From contig JAGBDN010000096.1 in NCBI GenBank assembly GCA_017937485.1, forward strand, positions 1 to 40,800: a stretch of 40,800 bases of DNA, in the 5' to 3' direction. This document shows positions 34,683 to 40,800 of this stretch, in pieces; positions within the stretch are counted from its first letter, which is position 1, and each line of letters opens with the position of its first letter. Source of the stretch: Thermoguttaceae bacterium. Lineage in GTDB: Bacteria; Planctomycetota; Planctomycetia; Pirellulales; Thermoguttaceae. Below the pieces are notes generated by a model. It was not told the DNA's origin. It saw nothing but the letters and a program-made list of their open reading frames with translations, and did not search any database. Position numbers and translations under genes: made by a program.

Positions 34683-35313
34683 AAAAATGGACAAAACTAA
34701 CGGAACGCAACCGACATTTTTGACCGCGACGCCAAATTTCGGGTTTCGCGCCTCCCTTTTTAAGCGCGGTAAGAAGCGGCGCCAAGTAATAGACGTTCGC
34801 CGAAAACTTGCTCTTTTCGGAGCAAAGAACGACGGGCTCCGGCGAATCGTCCGTTTCAAGGCAAATTTGATAACGCGGTCGCGGTTTCGGCTCCGGTTTA
34901 GGCGGCGTCGTTCCCGTCGCCCCGGCGACCGCGCCGACGACGGAACCAAACGCCAAACCGGCAAGCGAACCGCCGACCCCGCCGAAAAACGCGCCGCTCG
35001 CCGAACCGTCGAAGCCGTAATCGAACGCGCCTTCGACGACGCGTCCGACGAAGCCGGGCTTTTTCGGTTGTTCGTAAACGACGTTTAAATGAACGCGACG
35101 CGCGTTTTGGTAATAAACGACTTGTTCGCCTTTCTTTAAATAGGTGTGAAACAGCCGGAAGTCGCCGCGTTCCCAAGCGATTTCTTCCGTCGGCGGCTCG
35201 GGCGTCGGCGGCGCGGACGGCCCCCGAAAATTTTCTCTAATCTTCTCGCCGAGCGCGTTCGCGGCGTTCGCGACGTTGCCGGAGATTTTGCCGAAAAGAT
35301 TCCGGTCGGTCAT
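34681..35313 (-). CDS. Glycine-zipper protein A (unknown function)
   Basis: The 210-aa protein has a short amphipathic N terminus (LFGKISGNVANAANALGEKI), a Pro-rich linker (residues about 31-43), a beta-like segment with GEQVVYYQNARRV, then a glycine-zipper stretch (about 103-133) with GxxxG-spaced glycines and hydrophobics, able to insert in a membrane. The tail has LETDDSPEPVVLCSE. It is clearly paralogous to the protein encoded at 35661-36560 in layout and in the LETDDSPEP motif. No signal peptide. Start ATG 35313 (AGAGAG upstream); the longer frame is not supported. It is 20 nt downstream of the small ORF. I do not recognise a named family. Confidence 0.75.
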   Translation of the reverse strand: MTDRNLFGKISGNVANAANALGEKIRENFRGPSAPPTPEPPTEEIAWERGDFRLFHTYLKKGEQVVYYQNARRVHLNVVYEQPKKPGFVGRVVEGAFDYGFDGSASGAFFGGVGGSLAGLAFGSVVGAVAGATGTTPPKPEPKPRPRYQICLETDDSPEPVVLCSEKSKFSANVYYLAPLLTALKKGGAKPEIWRRGQKCRLRSVSFVHF

Positions 35314-35333
35314 TGAAAAACGCTCTCTTTCTT

Positions 35334-35624
35334 TTACAACGTTGCGGTTATTAAAACGCGGTCGTTCGCAATCGCCGAACAAATCGCGTCGACTTCGGAC
35401 GCGATACGCTCGGCGCGCTCCGACGCCGCTTCTTGCCAACGCTCGCGCGTCCATTCCGGCGTCGCCAACTCTTGCGCGCGGACGGTCGCCGTTTCTAGTT
35501 CCGTTTCGGATAAAAGATAATCGGACGCCGCGACGGTAAGAGCCGTTTCAAGTTCGTCCAGCAATATCGTTCGATCGTCCGGCGCCAACGAGTCGGCGAC
35601 CGCTTTCGCGCCGCGTTGCGCCAA
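35334..35624 (-). CDS. Small acidic helical protein between the glycine-zipper paralogs
   Basis: A 96-aa frame rich in Glu/Ala/Leu with a predicted amphipathic helical pattern (RTILLDELETALTVA, ERWQEAASERAERIASEVDAI). The start is uncertain: no ATG exists in frame; the TTG at 35624 is the only conventional choice, and the nearby GGAGG (35644-35648) is about 20 nt away. The frame is the same as that of the upstream gene, separated only by that gene's TGA (35663-35661), so readthrough or a start lost by mutation are alternatives. Not recognised as any family. Confidence 0.5.
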   Translation of the reverse strand: MAQRGAKAVADSLAPDDRTILLDELETALTVAASDYLLSETELETATVRAQELATPEWTRERWQEAASERAERIASEVDAICSAIANDRVLITATL

Positions 35625-35660
35625 CGCGCCGCCGTCCGGAGAAACCTCCGCGATTCCTAA

Positions 35661-36560
35661 TCATTTGAAAAAGAATCTTTTTTTATAAAAACACCAAAAC
35701 CATAAATAATACTTTCGTTTGATTTTTTGGTCGTCGAGCAAAATTTCCGGTTCCGATCTCGCTTTTTCGATCCCGTCGCAAAGGCGCGTAACAGCCGCGT
35801 TCGCCGCGACGGAGTTTTCGCGTCTCTCGGAATAAAGAAGAAGCGGTTCCGGCGAATCGTCCGTTTCAAGCCAAATTTGGTTATGGTCTTCCGGCGTCGG
35901 CGCGATCGCTTCGAGAAGACCGAGCGCGCCGCCGATCGTCCCGCCGACGGCCATTCCAACGATCGCCCCGACAGGCGTTAGACTTAAGTCGCCGAGCATC
36001 ATCCCCGCTTCAACGGCGTCGCCAACGCTCCGACCGCGATATTCGGGCGCGCCGGGCGGAATGCAAGCCTTGCCTTTCAATAAAACGCGAGTCGCCGAGC
36101 GATAATCAACGACGCGGTTCCCTTTAACAAGGCCTTCTTGATAAAGAACGAGGTCGCGAACGCGAAAAACTTCGTCGCCGAACGACTCCGGGATTTGCGG
36201 CGGAACGGGCGGGAGCGGTTCGGCCTTATTTTCTTCCGCTTGCGGTTCGCTTTCGCTCGGCTTTTCGGACGCGGCGGGCGATTCGGCGGGAACGGAAGAT
36301 TCGGCGCTCTCCTTTTTCGCGAAAGAAGCGAAATTTTCCGCGACTCCGGAGACGCGGGCGAACGCGCCTTTCTTTTCGGTCGCGGGTCGAGCGTCCGACG
36401 GCGACGGCGTTTCCGGAGTTTCGGGCGTTTGAAGCGTTTCCGACGCCTCCGCCGTTTCCTTTTTCGCGAACGGGTTCGCTTTATCCGCCGCTTCGGCGAC
36501 GTCGGCGACTCGGCGCGCGGTCGCGGCAAATTTTCCTAAAAGACTCTTCTCGGACGCCAT
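35661..36560 (-). CDS. Glycine-zipper protein B (unknown function)
   Basis: The 299-aa protein has the same layout as its paralog at 34681-35313: N-terminal LLGKFAATARRVADVAEAADK, a long Pro/Glu/Ser-rich disordered linker (about 35-125), a beta-like segment with VVDYRSATRVLLKG, a glycine-zipper stretch (about 186-215, GAIVGMAVGGTIGGALG), then LETDDSPEPLLLYSE. The tail, encoded in an AT-rich patch, is aromatic and lysine-rich (YYLWFWCFYKK). GGAGG lies close to ATG 36560. A promoter at 36678-36705 makes this the first gene of the accessory locus. A membrane-inserting or pore-like role is an inference from the glycine zipper only. Confidence 0.75.
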   Translation of the reverse strand: MASEKSLLGKFAATARRVADVAEAADKANPFAKKETAEASETLQTPETPETPSPSDARPATEKKGAFARVSGVAENFASFAKKESAESSVPAESPAASEKPSESEPQAEENKAEPLPPVPPQIPESFGDEVFRVRDLVLYQEGLVKGNRVVDYRSATRVLLKGKACIPPGAPEYRGRSVGDAVEAGMMLGDLSLTPVGAIVGMAVGGTIGGALGLLEAIAPTPEDHNQIWLETDDSPEPLLLYSERRENSVAANAAVTRLCDGIEKARSEPEILLDDQKIKRKYYLWFWCFYKKRFFFK

Positions 36561-36677
36561 AAAACCTCCGTTAAGATAGGCAAACTAGGCGTTATAGTGT
36601 ATCGCGAAAATTATTTTTCGTCGAGGAGCGTCGGGCGTTCGGGGCTCGCGCGGCGGTTGCGAAATCGCTTACCCGTT

Positions 36678-36705
36678 ATTATCGACCAACCGAAGGGCTT
36701 GTCAA
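36678..36705 (-). promoter_or_regulatory. Promoter of the glycine-zipper operon
   Basis: Minus-strand consensus TTGACA (36705-36700), 16-nt spacer, GATAAT (36683-36678), about 110 nt before ATG 36560. Confidence 0.65.
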
Positions 36706-36754
36706 GAAAAAAACGACATTCGGAGAAATTTCGCGCGATTTTCCCCCAAAAGAC

Positions 36755-36796
36755 AAAAAAACGCCGAAACGGTTGCGTTTTAACCGTTTCGGCGTT
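36755..36796 (-). terminator. Rho-independent terminator of mnmG
   Basis: A perfect 15-bp stem (36782-36796 / 36760-36774) with a 7-nt loop and a following T-run on the minus strand (36761-36755). It insulates the downstream accessory locus. Confidence 0.92.
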
Positions 36797-36835
36797 CGTT
36801 TGCGCGCCGAACCGACGCGAGAACGCTCGGCGGCG

Positions 36836-36976
36836 CCGGTTGTTCGGCGGATTTTTCGTCGTTATTCGACCGACTTTTCGCCGGTTGTTCGGCGGTTGTT
36901 CGGCCGACTTTTCGCCGGTTGTTCGGTCGACTTTTCGGCGTTATTCGCCGGTTATTCCGCCGACTTTTCGCCGTTT
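36836..36976. repeat. Degenerate minisatellite spanning the mnmG stop codon
   Basis: Units built on CCGACTTTTCGCCGG and TTGTTCGG recur with spacing of about 23-34 bp. The segments 36870-36892 and 36904-36926 are identical. The repeat includes the last codons of mnmG and continues beyond its TAA (36954-36952). Confidence 0.8.
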
Positions 36977-38859
36977 TCCGACTCTTGCGCGGCGGCGTCC
37001 CGTTCGAGATAAACCGTTAAGACGGCGATATCGGCGGGCGTAATCCCCGGAACGCGGCTCGCTTGGCCGAGATCGGTCGGGCGGATCTTTTCGAGCTTCT
37101 CTTGCGCTTCGGCGCGGAGGTTCGAAAGGCCCCGGAAACGGAACGTCGCCGGGATTTTGCGGGCGTCCCAACGTCGGCGCGCGGCGATTTCCCGCTCTTG
37201 ACGCTCGACGTAACCGGCGTACTTCGCGTCGACGCAAACCTCTTCCGCGACCTCCTCCGAAACCGCCGCCAACTCCGGAATCCGCGCGACGACCTCGCTC
37301 CACTCCGTTTCCGGACGGCGCAAAAACTTCAAAATCGACCCGTTCGCGTCGAACGTCGTTTCGAGCTTTTCGAACGTTTCGCGAATCGACCGCTCTTTCG
37401 CCTCGAACCGCGCCCAACGCTCGTCGTCGACCAAGCCCAACTTGCGCCCGAGCGGCGTCAAGCGGCGGTCGGCGTTGTCGGCGCGGAGCAAAAGGCGGTA
37501 TTCCGCCCGCGACGTGAACATCCGATAAGGCTCGTCGACGCCGCGCGTCGTTAAGTCGTCCAACATAACGCCGGTATACGCCTCTTCGCGAGTCGGAACG
37601 AGCGGCTCCAAGTCGGACGACAGCGACGCCGCCGCGTTCGCTCCGGCGATCAAGCCCTGCGCGCCCGCCTCCTCGTACCCGGTCGTCCCGTTGATTTGCC
37701 CGGCGAAAAAGAGCCCGCGCACCCGCTTCGTTTCAAGCGTTTGACGCAGCTGACTCGGCGGCGCGTAATCGTACTCGATGGCGTAAGCGTAACGCATAAT
37801 CTGCGCGTTTTCAAGACCTTCGATCATTCGAATCATCTCGTCCTGAATCGCGCGCGGAAAACTCGTCGACAAACCGTTAATATAAATTTCGTTCGTCGTT
37901 CGACTTTCCGGCTCGAGAAAGAGTTGATGTCGCTCTTTATCGCCGAAACGGTCGATTTTCGTCTCGATCGACGGGCAGTAACGCGGGCCGGTCGAGCTGA
38001 TTTGACCGCTGTACATCGGCGCGAGCGACATATTATCGCGCAAAAATTGGTGCAGTTTCGGGTTCGTCCAGGTCGTCCAACACGGAAGCTGCTCGACGTT
38101 CAGTTTTCCCGTCATAAAGGAAAACGGACGCGGATTTTCGTCGCCGGGTTGAATTTCGAGACGCGAATAATCGATCGTTCGCCCGTTCAGCCGCGCCGGA
38201 GTGCCGGTTTTGAAGCGCAGAAGTTGAATCCCGACCTTTTCGATCGAGTCGCTGATCGCGTTCGCCGGCGCCTCGCCCATTCGACCGCCGGGCGTCAGTT
38301 GCGTTCCGAAGTGCAGGACGCCGCGCATAAACGTTCCGCAAGCCAAGACGACCGCCTTGGCGCGGTAAAGCGAGTCGCCGTCGACGCGGACGCCGACGAT
38401 TTGAAACGCGTCGGAGCCGTTTTCGTCCGGGCCGGTCGCCGTCGGCTCGACTTCCAACGCGACGACCCGTTCTTGACGGAGCGCGAGATTCGGCGTTTCC
38501 TCGACGATTCGCTTGACCTCGTCCTGATAAAGCCGCTTGTCCGCCTGCGCTCGCGGGCCGCGCATCGCCGGGCCCTTGCGAACGTTCAACATGCGGAACT
38601 GAAGGCCGGTCGCGTCGATCGCCCGCCCCATCGCTCCGCCGAGCGCGTCGATTTCCCGAACAATGTGTCCCTTGCCGACGCCGCCGATCGCCGGATTGCA
38701 ACTCATCTGCGCGACCGTGTCGAGGTTCCCCGTCAAGAGCGCCGTTTTCGCGCCCATTCGCGCCGCCGCCAGCGCCGCTTCCGTCCCGGCGTGTCCGGCG
38801 CCGACGACGATCACGTCGAAGTCGTAAAGCGCCGCGTCCGCGTTCGCCATATTCGCCAT
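36952..38859 (-). CDS. mnmG: tRNA uridine 5-carboxymethylaminomethyl modification enzyme MnmG (GidA)
   Basis: MnmG, with MnmE, installs the cmnm5 group on wobble U34 of certain tRNAs, using FAD and NADH. The 635-aa protein has the FAD-binding [19 protein letters not shown] near residue 18, [23 protein letters not shown], the GPRAQADK segment, [58 protein letters not shown] and the C-terminal helical region. It ends in a low-complexity tail ([10 protein letters not shown]) lying in a minisatellite. The ATG at 38859 is the longest start; a second ATG lies at 38850, and neither has a clear ribosome site. No mnmE is in the window. Terminator at 36755-36796. Confidence 0.97.
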   Translation of the reverse strand: MANMANADAALYDFDVIVVGAGHAGTEAALAAARMGAKTALLTGNLDTVAQMSCNPAIGGVGKGHIVREIDALGGAMGRAIDATGLQFRMLNVRKGPAMRGPRAQADKRLYQDEVKRIVEETPNLALRQERVVALEVEPTATGPDENGSDAFQIVGVRVDGDSLYRAKAVVLACGTFMRGVLHFGTQLTPGGRMGEAPANAISDSIEKVGIQLLRFKTGTPARLNGRTIDYSRLEIQPGDENPRPFSFMTGKLNVEQLPCWTTWTNPKLHQFLRDNMSLAPMYSGQISSTGPRYCPSIETKIDRFGDKERHQLFLEPESRTTNEIYINGLSTSFPRAIQDEMIRMIEGLENAQIMRYAYAIEYDYAPPSQLRQTLETKRVRGLFFAGQINGTTGYEEAGAQGLIAGANAAASLSSDLEPLVPTREEAYTGVMLDDLTTRGVDEPYRMFTSRAEYRLLLRADNADRRLTPLGRKLGLVDDERWARFEAKERSIRETFEKLETTFDANGSILKFLRRPETEWSEVVARIPELAAVSEEVAEEVCVDAKYAGYVERQEREIAARRRWDARKIPATFRFRGLSNLRAEAQEKLEKIRPTDLGQASRVPGITPADIAVLTVYLERDAAAQESENGEKSAE

Positions 38860-38934
38860 ATTACCGCTTTCGTTATCTTCCCTAAGTTAACGTTATTTTT
38901 AGTTTAACCGCCGCTTCGAACGCTCGAAACGCCG

Positions 38935-38970
38935 AAAAAAAACGACGCGACGTTCGAAACGCCGCGCCGT
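38935..38970 (-). terminator. Rho-independent terminator of the PilO-like gene
   Basis: Minus-strand 11-bp stem with two G-T wobbles (38960-38970 / 38942-38952), 7-nt loop, T-run 38942-38935. It separates the repeat-protein/PilO-like pair from mnmG. Confidence 0.8.
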
Positions 38971-38987
38971 TTTCGTCGTCGCCGCCG

Positions 38988-39983
38988 TTAGTAAAGGTTC
39001 GCGGGAACGGCGACCGCGTCGCTCAATTTCTCGCCGTGAAGGACGATCCAAAGGCGTTCGTCGTCTTGTCGCAAAACGACGAAGTCGGCGTCAATCTCGA
39101 CGACGTCCGCGTCGACGGAACCAATCTGCATATGATCGCCGACCTTCAACGTGATCGTTCGATCCTCGGTTTCGACGCGCCAACGCGAAAATCGGGTTAC
39201 GCGCCCTTTTTCGTCGGTTACTTCCGGCGTCCCGGTCAAACGAGCGTAGTCGGCGGAATCGATTCCGGAACGAACGGCGCGGAATAATTGCGTTTCGGCA
39301 AAGGGCGCGTAAGCCGCCAACGGCCCGGACGCGAGAAGGCGCGTCGGCTTCGTTTCGAGCGGAAGCTTGTCCGCTTTCGGATAATTGGCGAATTTCGCCA
39401 ACGCCTGCGCGAGCGCCGTTTCCGTTTCGTTCGCCGCGGTCGCCGGGTCGCGCCGTTCTTTGTAACCGACCGTCATCGTTTCGATCGTCATCCGAACTTC
39501 GAGCAAGTCGGAACTTTCGATCGGTTTTAAATCGAGCGCCTTAACGCGGTGCAAAAAAGGCGTCCAATAAAACTCGAACAAAAATTGAGTCAGCTCGGCG
39601 GTCGAGCATTGCGCTTGCACGGAGAACTCTTGCGTCGCGGTTCGGTTCGCGCGATTCGGAACGTAACGCCCGGCTTTTGTTTGCGGTTCGGTCAAATTGC
39701 AAAACTCGAGCATCTGTTCGAGCCAAATTTGATATTCGAGACTCGCGCTTTGCCGATTCGTCGGCATCGAAAGGGAGTATACCGGAGCGTAATTCGCCGC
39801 CGTTCGGTCGAAATTTTCGCCGTTTTTCTTGCAAGTTTCGATATACGTTTCCAGTTGCGCCTTTTGTTGCGCGATTTCGGCGCGCGGTTTTTGATACGCT
39901 TTTTTATAAAACGCGTAAGCCCCGCCCGCGGCGCCGACGCTCAAAGCCGTTAACAAGACGCAGATTTTTCCAAGATTACCCAT
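38988..39983 (-). CDS. Single-pass membrane protein, PilO-like layout
   Basis: The 331-aa protein has one N-terminal transmembrane helix (residues about 5-26), a coiled-coil-prone stretch (KPRAEIAQQKAQLETYIETCKK), then an alpha/beta domain with EFSVQAQCSTAELTQFLFEFYWTPFLHRVKALDLKP, which recalls the PilO/GspM fold of type IV pili and type II secretion (inference from layout only). The C-terminal ~80 residues (TLKVGDHMQIGSVDADVVEIDADFVVLRQDDE) look like a small beta barrel. ATG 39983 follows the upstream stop by 3 nt and its GGAGG ribosome site lies inside the upstream gene, so translation is coupled. No other pilus gene is in the window. Confidence 0.72.
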   Translation of the reverse strand: MGNLGKICVLLTALSVGAAGGAYAFYKKAYQKPRAEIAQQKAQLETYIETCKKNGENFDRTAANYAPVYSLSMPTNRQSASLEYQIWLEQMLEFCNLTEPQTKAGRYVPNRANRTATQEFSVQAQCSTAELTQFLFEFYWTPFLHRVKALDLKPIESSDLLEVRMTIETMTVGYKERRDPATAANETETALAQALAKFANYPKADKLPLETKPTRLLASGPLAAYAPFAETQLFRAVRSGIDSADYARLTGTPEVTDEKGRVTRFSRWRVETEDRTITLKVGDHMQIGSVDADVVEIDADFVVLRQDDERLWIVLHGEKLSDAVAVPANLY

Positions 39984-39986
39984 CGA

Positions 39987-40800
39987 TCAAGCCTCCGTCC
40001 CAACGGTTTGCGAACGTTCCAACGCGGCGCTCGGCGCGCCTTCCGCTTGCGGTTGTTCCGCCGCCGGAGCCGGGGTCGCCGGTTGTTCCGCCGCCGGAGC
40101 CGGAGTCGCCGGTTGTTCCGCCGCCGGAGCCGGGGTCGCCGGTTGTTCCGCCGCCGGAGCGGGCGCCGCCGGTTGTTCCGCCGCCGGAGCCGAGGCCGCC
40201 GGTTGAGCGTTTTGATTCGCGTTTTGATTATTTTGAGCGTTTTGCGCTTGCGCTTTCTTAAGCTGTTCTTGCCAAAGTTCTTGCGCTTTGGCGCGAGCGG
40301 CTTCCGGCAACGCGGCCCAGCGCGTCATCACGTTCTTCGTCGCCGTTTGATATTGAGCGAACGTTTGTTGGTATTGCGCTTGGTTCATTTGCCCTTGACG
40401 CAACTTATTTTGCGCGATTTGCAACTGACCGTTCAACCAAGACCGACGTTGCATCAATTGGAAACCGAATTGCGCTTGTTGTTCGAGCGTCGGCTGTTGC
40501 GCCGCTTGCGCCGGAGCTTGGGCGGATTCCGCCGGTTGTTCCGGGGCTGGAGCCGGTTCAGCAGGAGCCGCAGGTTGTTCCGGGGCCGGAGCCGGTTCAG
40601 CCGGGGCCGCCGGTTGTTCCGGGGCCGGGGCCGGTTCCGCAGGAGCCGCAGGTTGTTCCGGGGCCGGGGCCGGTTCCGCAGGAGCCGCAGGTTGTTCCGG
40701 GGCCGGAGCCGGTTCAGCAGAAGCCGCAGGTTGTTCCGGGGCCGGAGCCGGTTCAGCCGGGGCCGCAGGTTGTTCCGGGGCCGGAGCCGGTTCCGCAGGA
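39987..40800 (-). CDS. Pro/Ala/Glu/Gln-rich repeat protein, 5' end beyond the window
   Basis: The frame is open to the window edge, so the start and N terminus are missing; at least 270 codons are visible. It consists of a 13-residue repeat (PAEPAPAPEQPAA type, about seven copies, 40534-40800), a short helical Gln/Arg-rich domain (FGFQLMQRRSWLNGQLQIAQ to ELWQEQLKKAQ), an Asn/Gln-rich spacer, and a 10-residue repeat (AEQPATPAPA type, five copies, 40051-40200) before the end. Internal ATG codons near 40454 are not needed as starts. It is directly upstream of and coupled to the PilO-like gene. Function unknown; a periplasmic or surface spacer protein is plausible. Confidence 0.75.
   Translation of the reverse strand, partial: PAEPAPAPEQPAAPAEPAPAPEQPAASAEPAPAPEQPAAPAEPAPAPEQPAAPAEPAPAPEQPAAPAEPAPAPEQPAAPAEPAPAPEQPAESAQAPAQAAQQPTLEQQAQFGFQLMQRRSWLNGQLQIAQNKLRQGQMNQAQYQQTFAQYQTATKNVMTRWAALPEAARAKAQELWQEQLKKAQAQNAQNNQNANQNAQPAASAPAAEQPAAPAPAAEQPATPAPAAEQPATPAPAAEQPATPAPAAEQPQAEGAPSAALERSQTVGTEA
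40051..40200. repeat. Coding minisatellite, 30 bp x 5
   Basis: Five consecutive 30-bp units start at 40051, 40081, 40111, 40141 and 40171, each beginning GGTTGTTCCGCCGCCGGAGC. All are in frame within the repeat protein and encode its 10-residue repeat. Confidence 0.95.
40534..40800. repeat. Coding minisatellite, 39 bp, 6 full copies plus partial
   Basis: Units start at 40534, 40573, 40612, 40651, 40690, 40729 and 40768, each beginning GGTTGTTCCGGGGC. They are in frame, encode the 13-residue repeat, and run off the window edge. Confidence 0.95.

Larger units (their letters stand above)
36561..36951. other. 391-nt intergenic region (mnmG / accessory locus)
   Basis: Reading along the plus strand it holds a TATAAC stretch (36588-36593, minus), the accessory-locus promoter (36678-36705), the mnmG terminator (36755-36796) and most of a minisatellite (36836-36976). 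No gene is present. Confidence 0.7.

Noticed and set aside
28673..36951. DGR reverse transcriptase or template repeat near the candidate variable region
   Set aside because: No frame with a YxDD-type RT motif and no AAC-rich (GTT-rich on the plus strand) near-copy of 28987-29069 was found in the window.
40051..40800. CRISPR array
   Set aside because: Units are contiguous without unique spacers, keep the reading frame and encode a Pro/Ala/Glu repeat; no cas genes are seen.

Overview
The window is chromosomal DNA of a planctomycete-like bacterium, probably in or near the Pirellulales/Thermoguttaceae, although the lineage is an inference. The base is GC-rich and very CpG-rich. Lineage markers are a short DUF1559 protein, a DUF1570 HExxH lipoprotein, a Tat-exported Gfo/Idh/MocA oxidoreductase and many exported or FGE-like proteins. 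Housekeeping genes (gltX, hisS, ispH, fabH, dus, mnmG) are scattered singly between accessory genes, and no rRNA, tRNA, integrase or IS element was seen. Several genes share a recognisable sigma-70-type promoter (TTGAC-like, 16-17 nt spacer, TATAAT-like), and many units end in hairpin plus T-run terminators.

Layout. 1-2162: minus-strand Nudix hydrolase and sugar-phosphate isomerase/epimerase, followed by three tandem terminators, two of them on a duplicated 108-bp unit. 2283-4104: exported WD40 protein, divergent from gltX (4420-6084). 6339-7793: DUF1570 lipoprotein. 7934-16143: carbohydrate block on the plus strand, with xylA, a large exported alpha/alpha-toroid-like protein, a Tat oxidoreductase and a GH32 fructanase, closed by a strong bidirectional terminator. 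16279-20047: minus-strand cell-envelope operon gmd - GT9 glycosyltransferase - DUF1559. 20322-22739: fabH and dus (minus). 23186-28672: plus-strand DRE-TIM aldolase, hisS, ispH and an exported glycosidase-like protein.

28950-36560 is the accessory region of most interest, all on the minus strand. Two paralogous glycine-zipper proteins flank a small ORF (promoter at 36678-36705). They are followed by three tandem FGE-like (C-type-lectin-fold) proteins that lack the formylglycine-generating cysteine pair, and then by an exported caspase-FGE fusion. The last 30 codons of the caspase-FGE gene have the pattern of a diversity-generating retroelement (DGR) variable region: 13 exposed-position codons all end in C and can all be derived from AAC, they lie in an A-poor framework, and a hairpin directly follows the stop. 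No reverse transcriptase or template repeat is in the window, so this remains a hypothesis.

36755-40800: mnmG, whose stop codon falls inside a decaying minisatellite. Upstream of it are a single-pass PilO-like protein and a 5'-truncated Pro/Ala/Glu/Gln-rich repeat protein, translationally coupled to each other.
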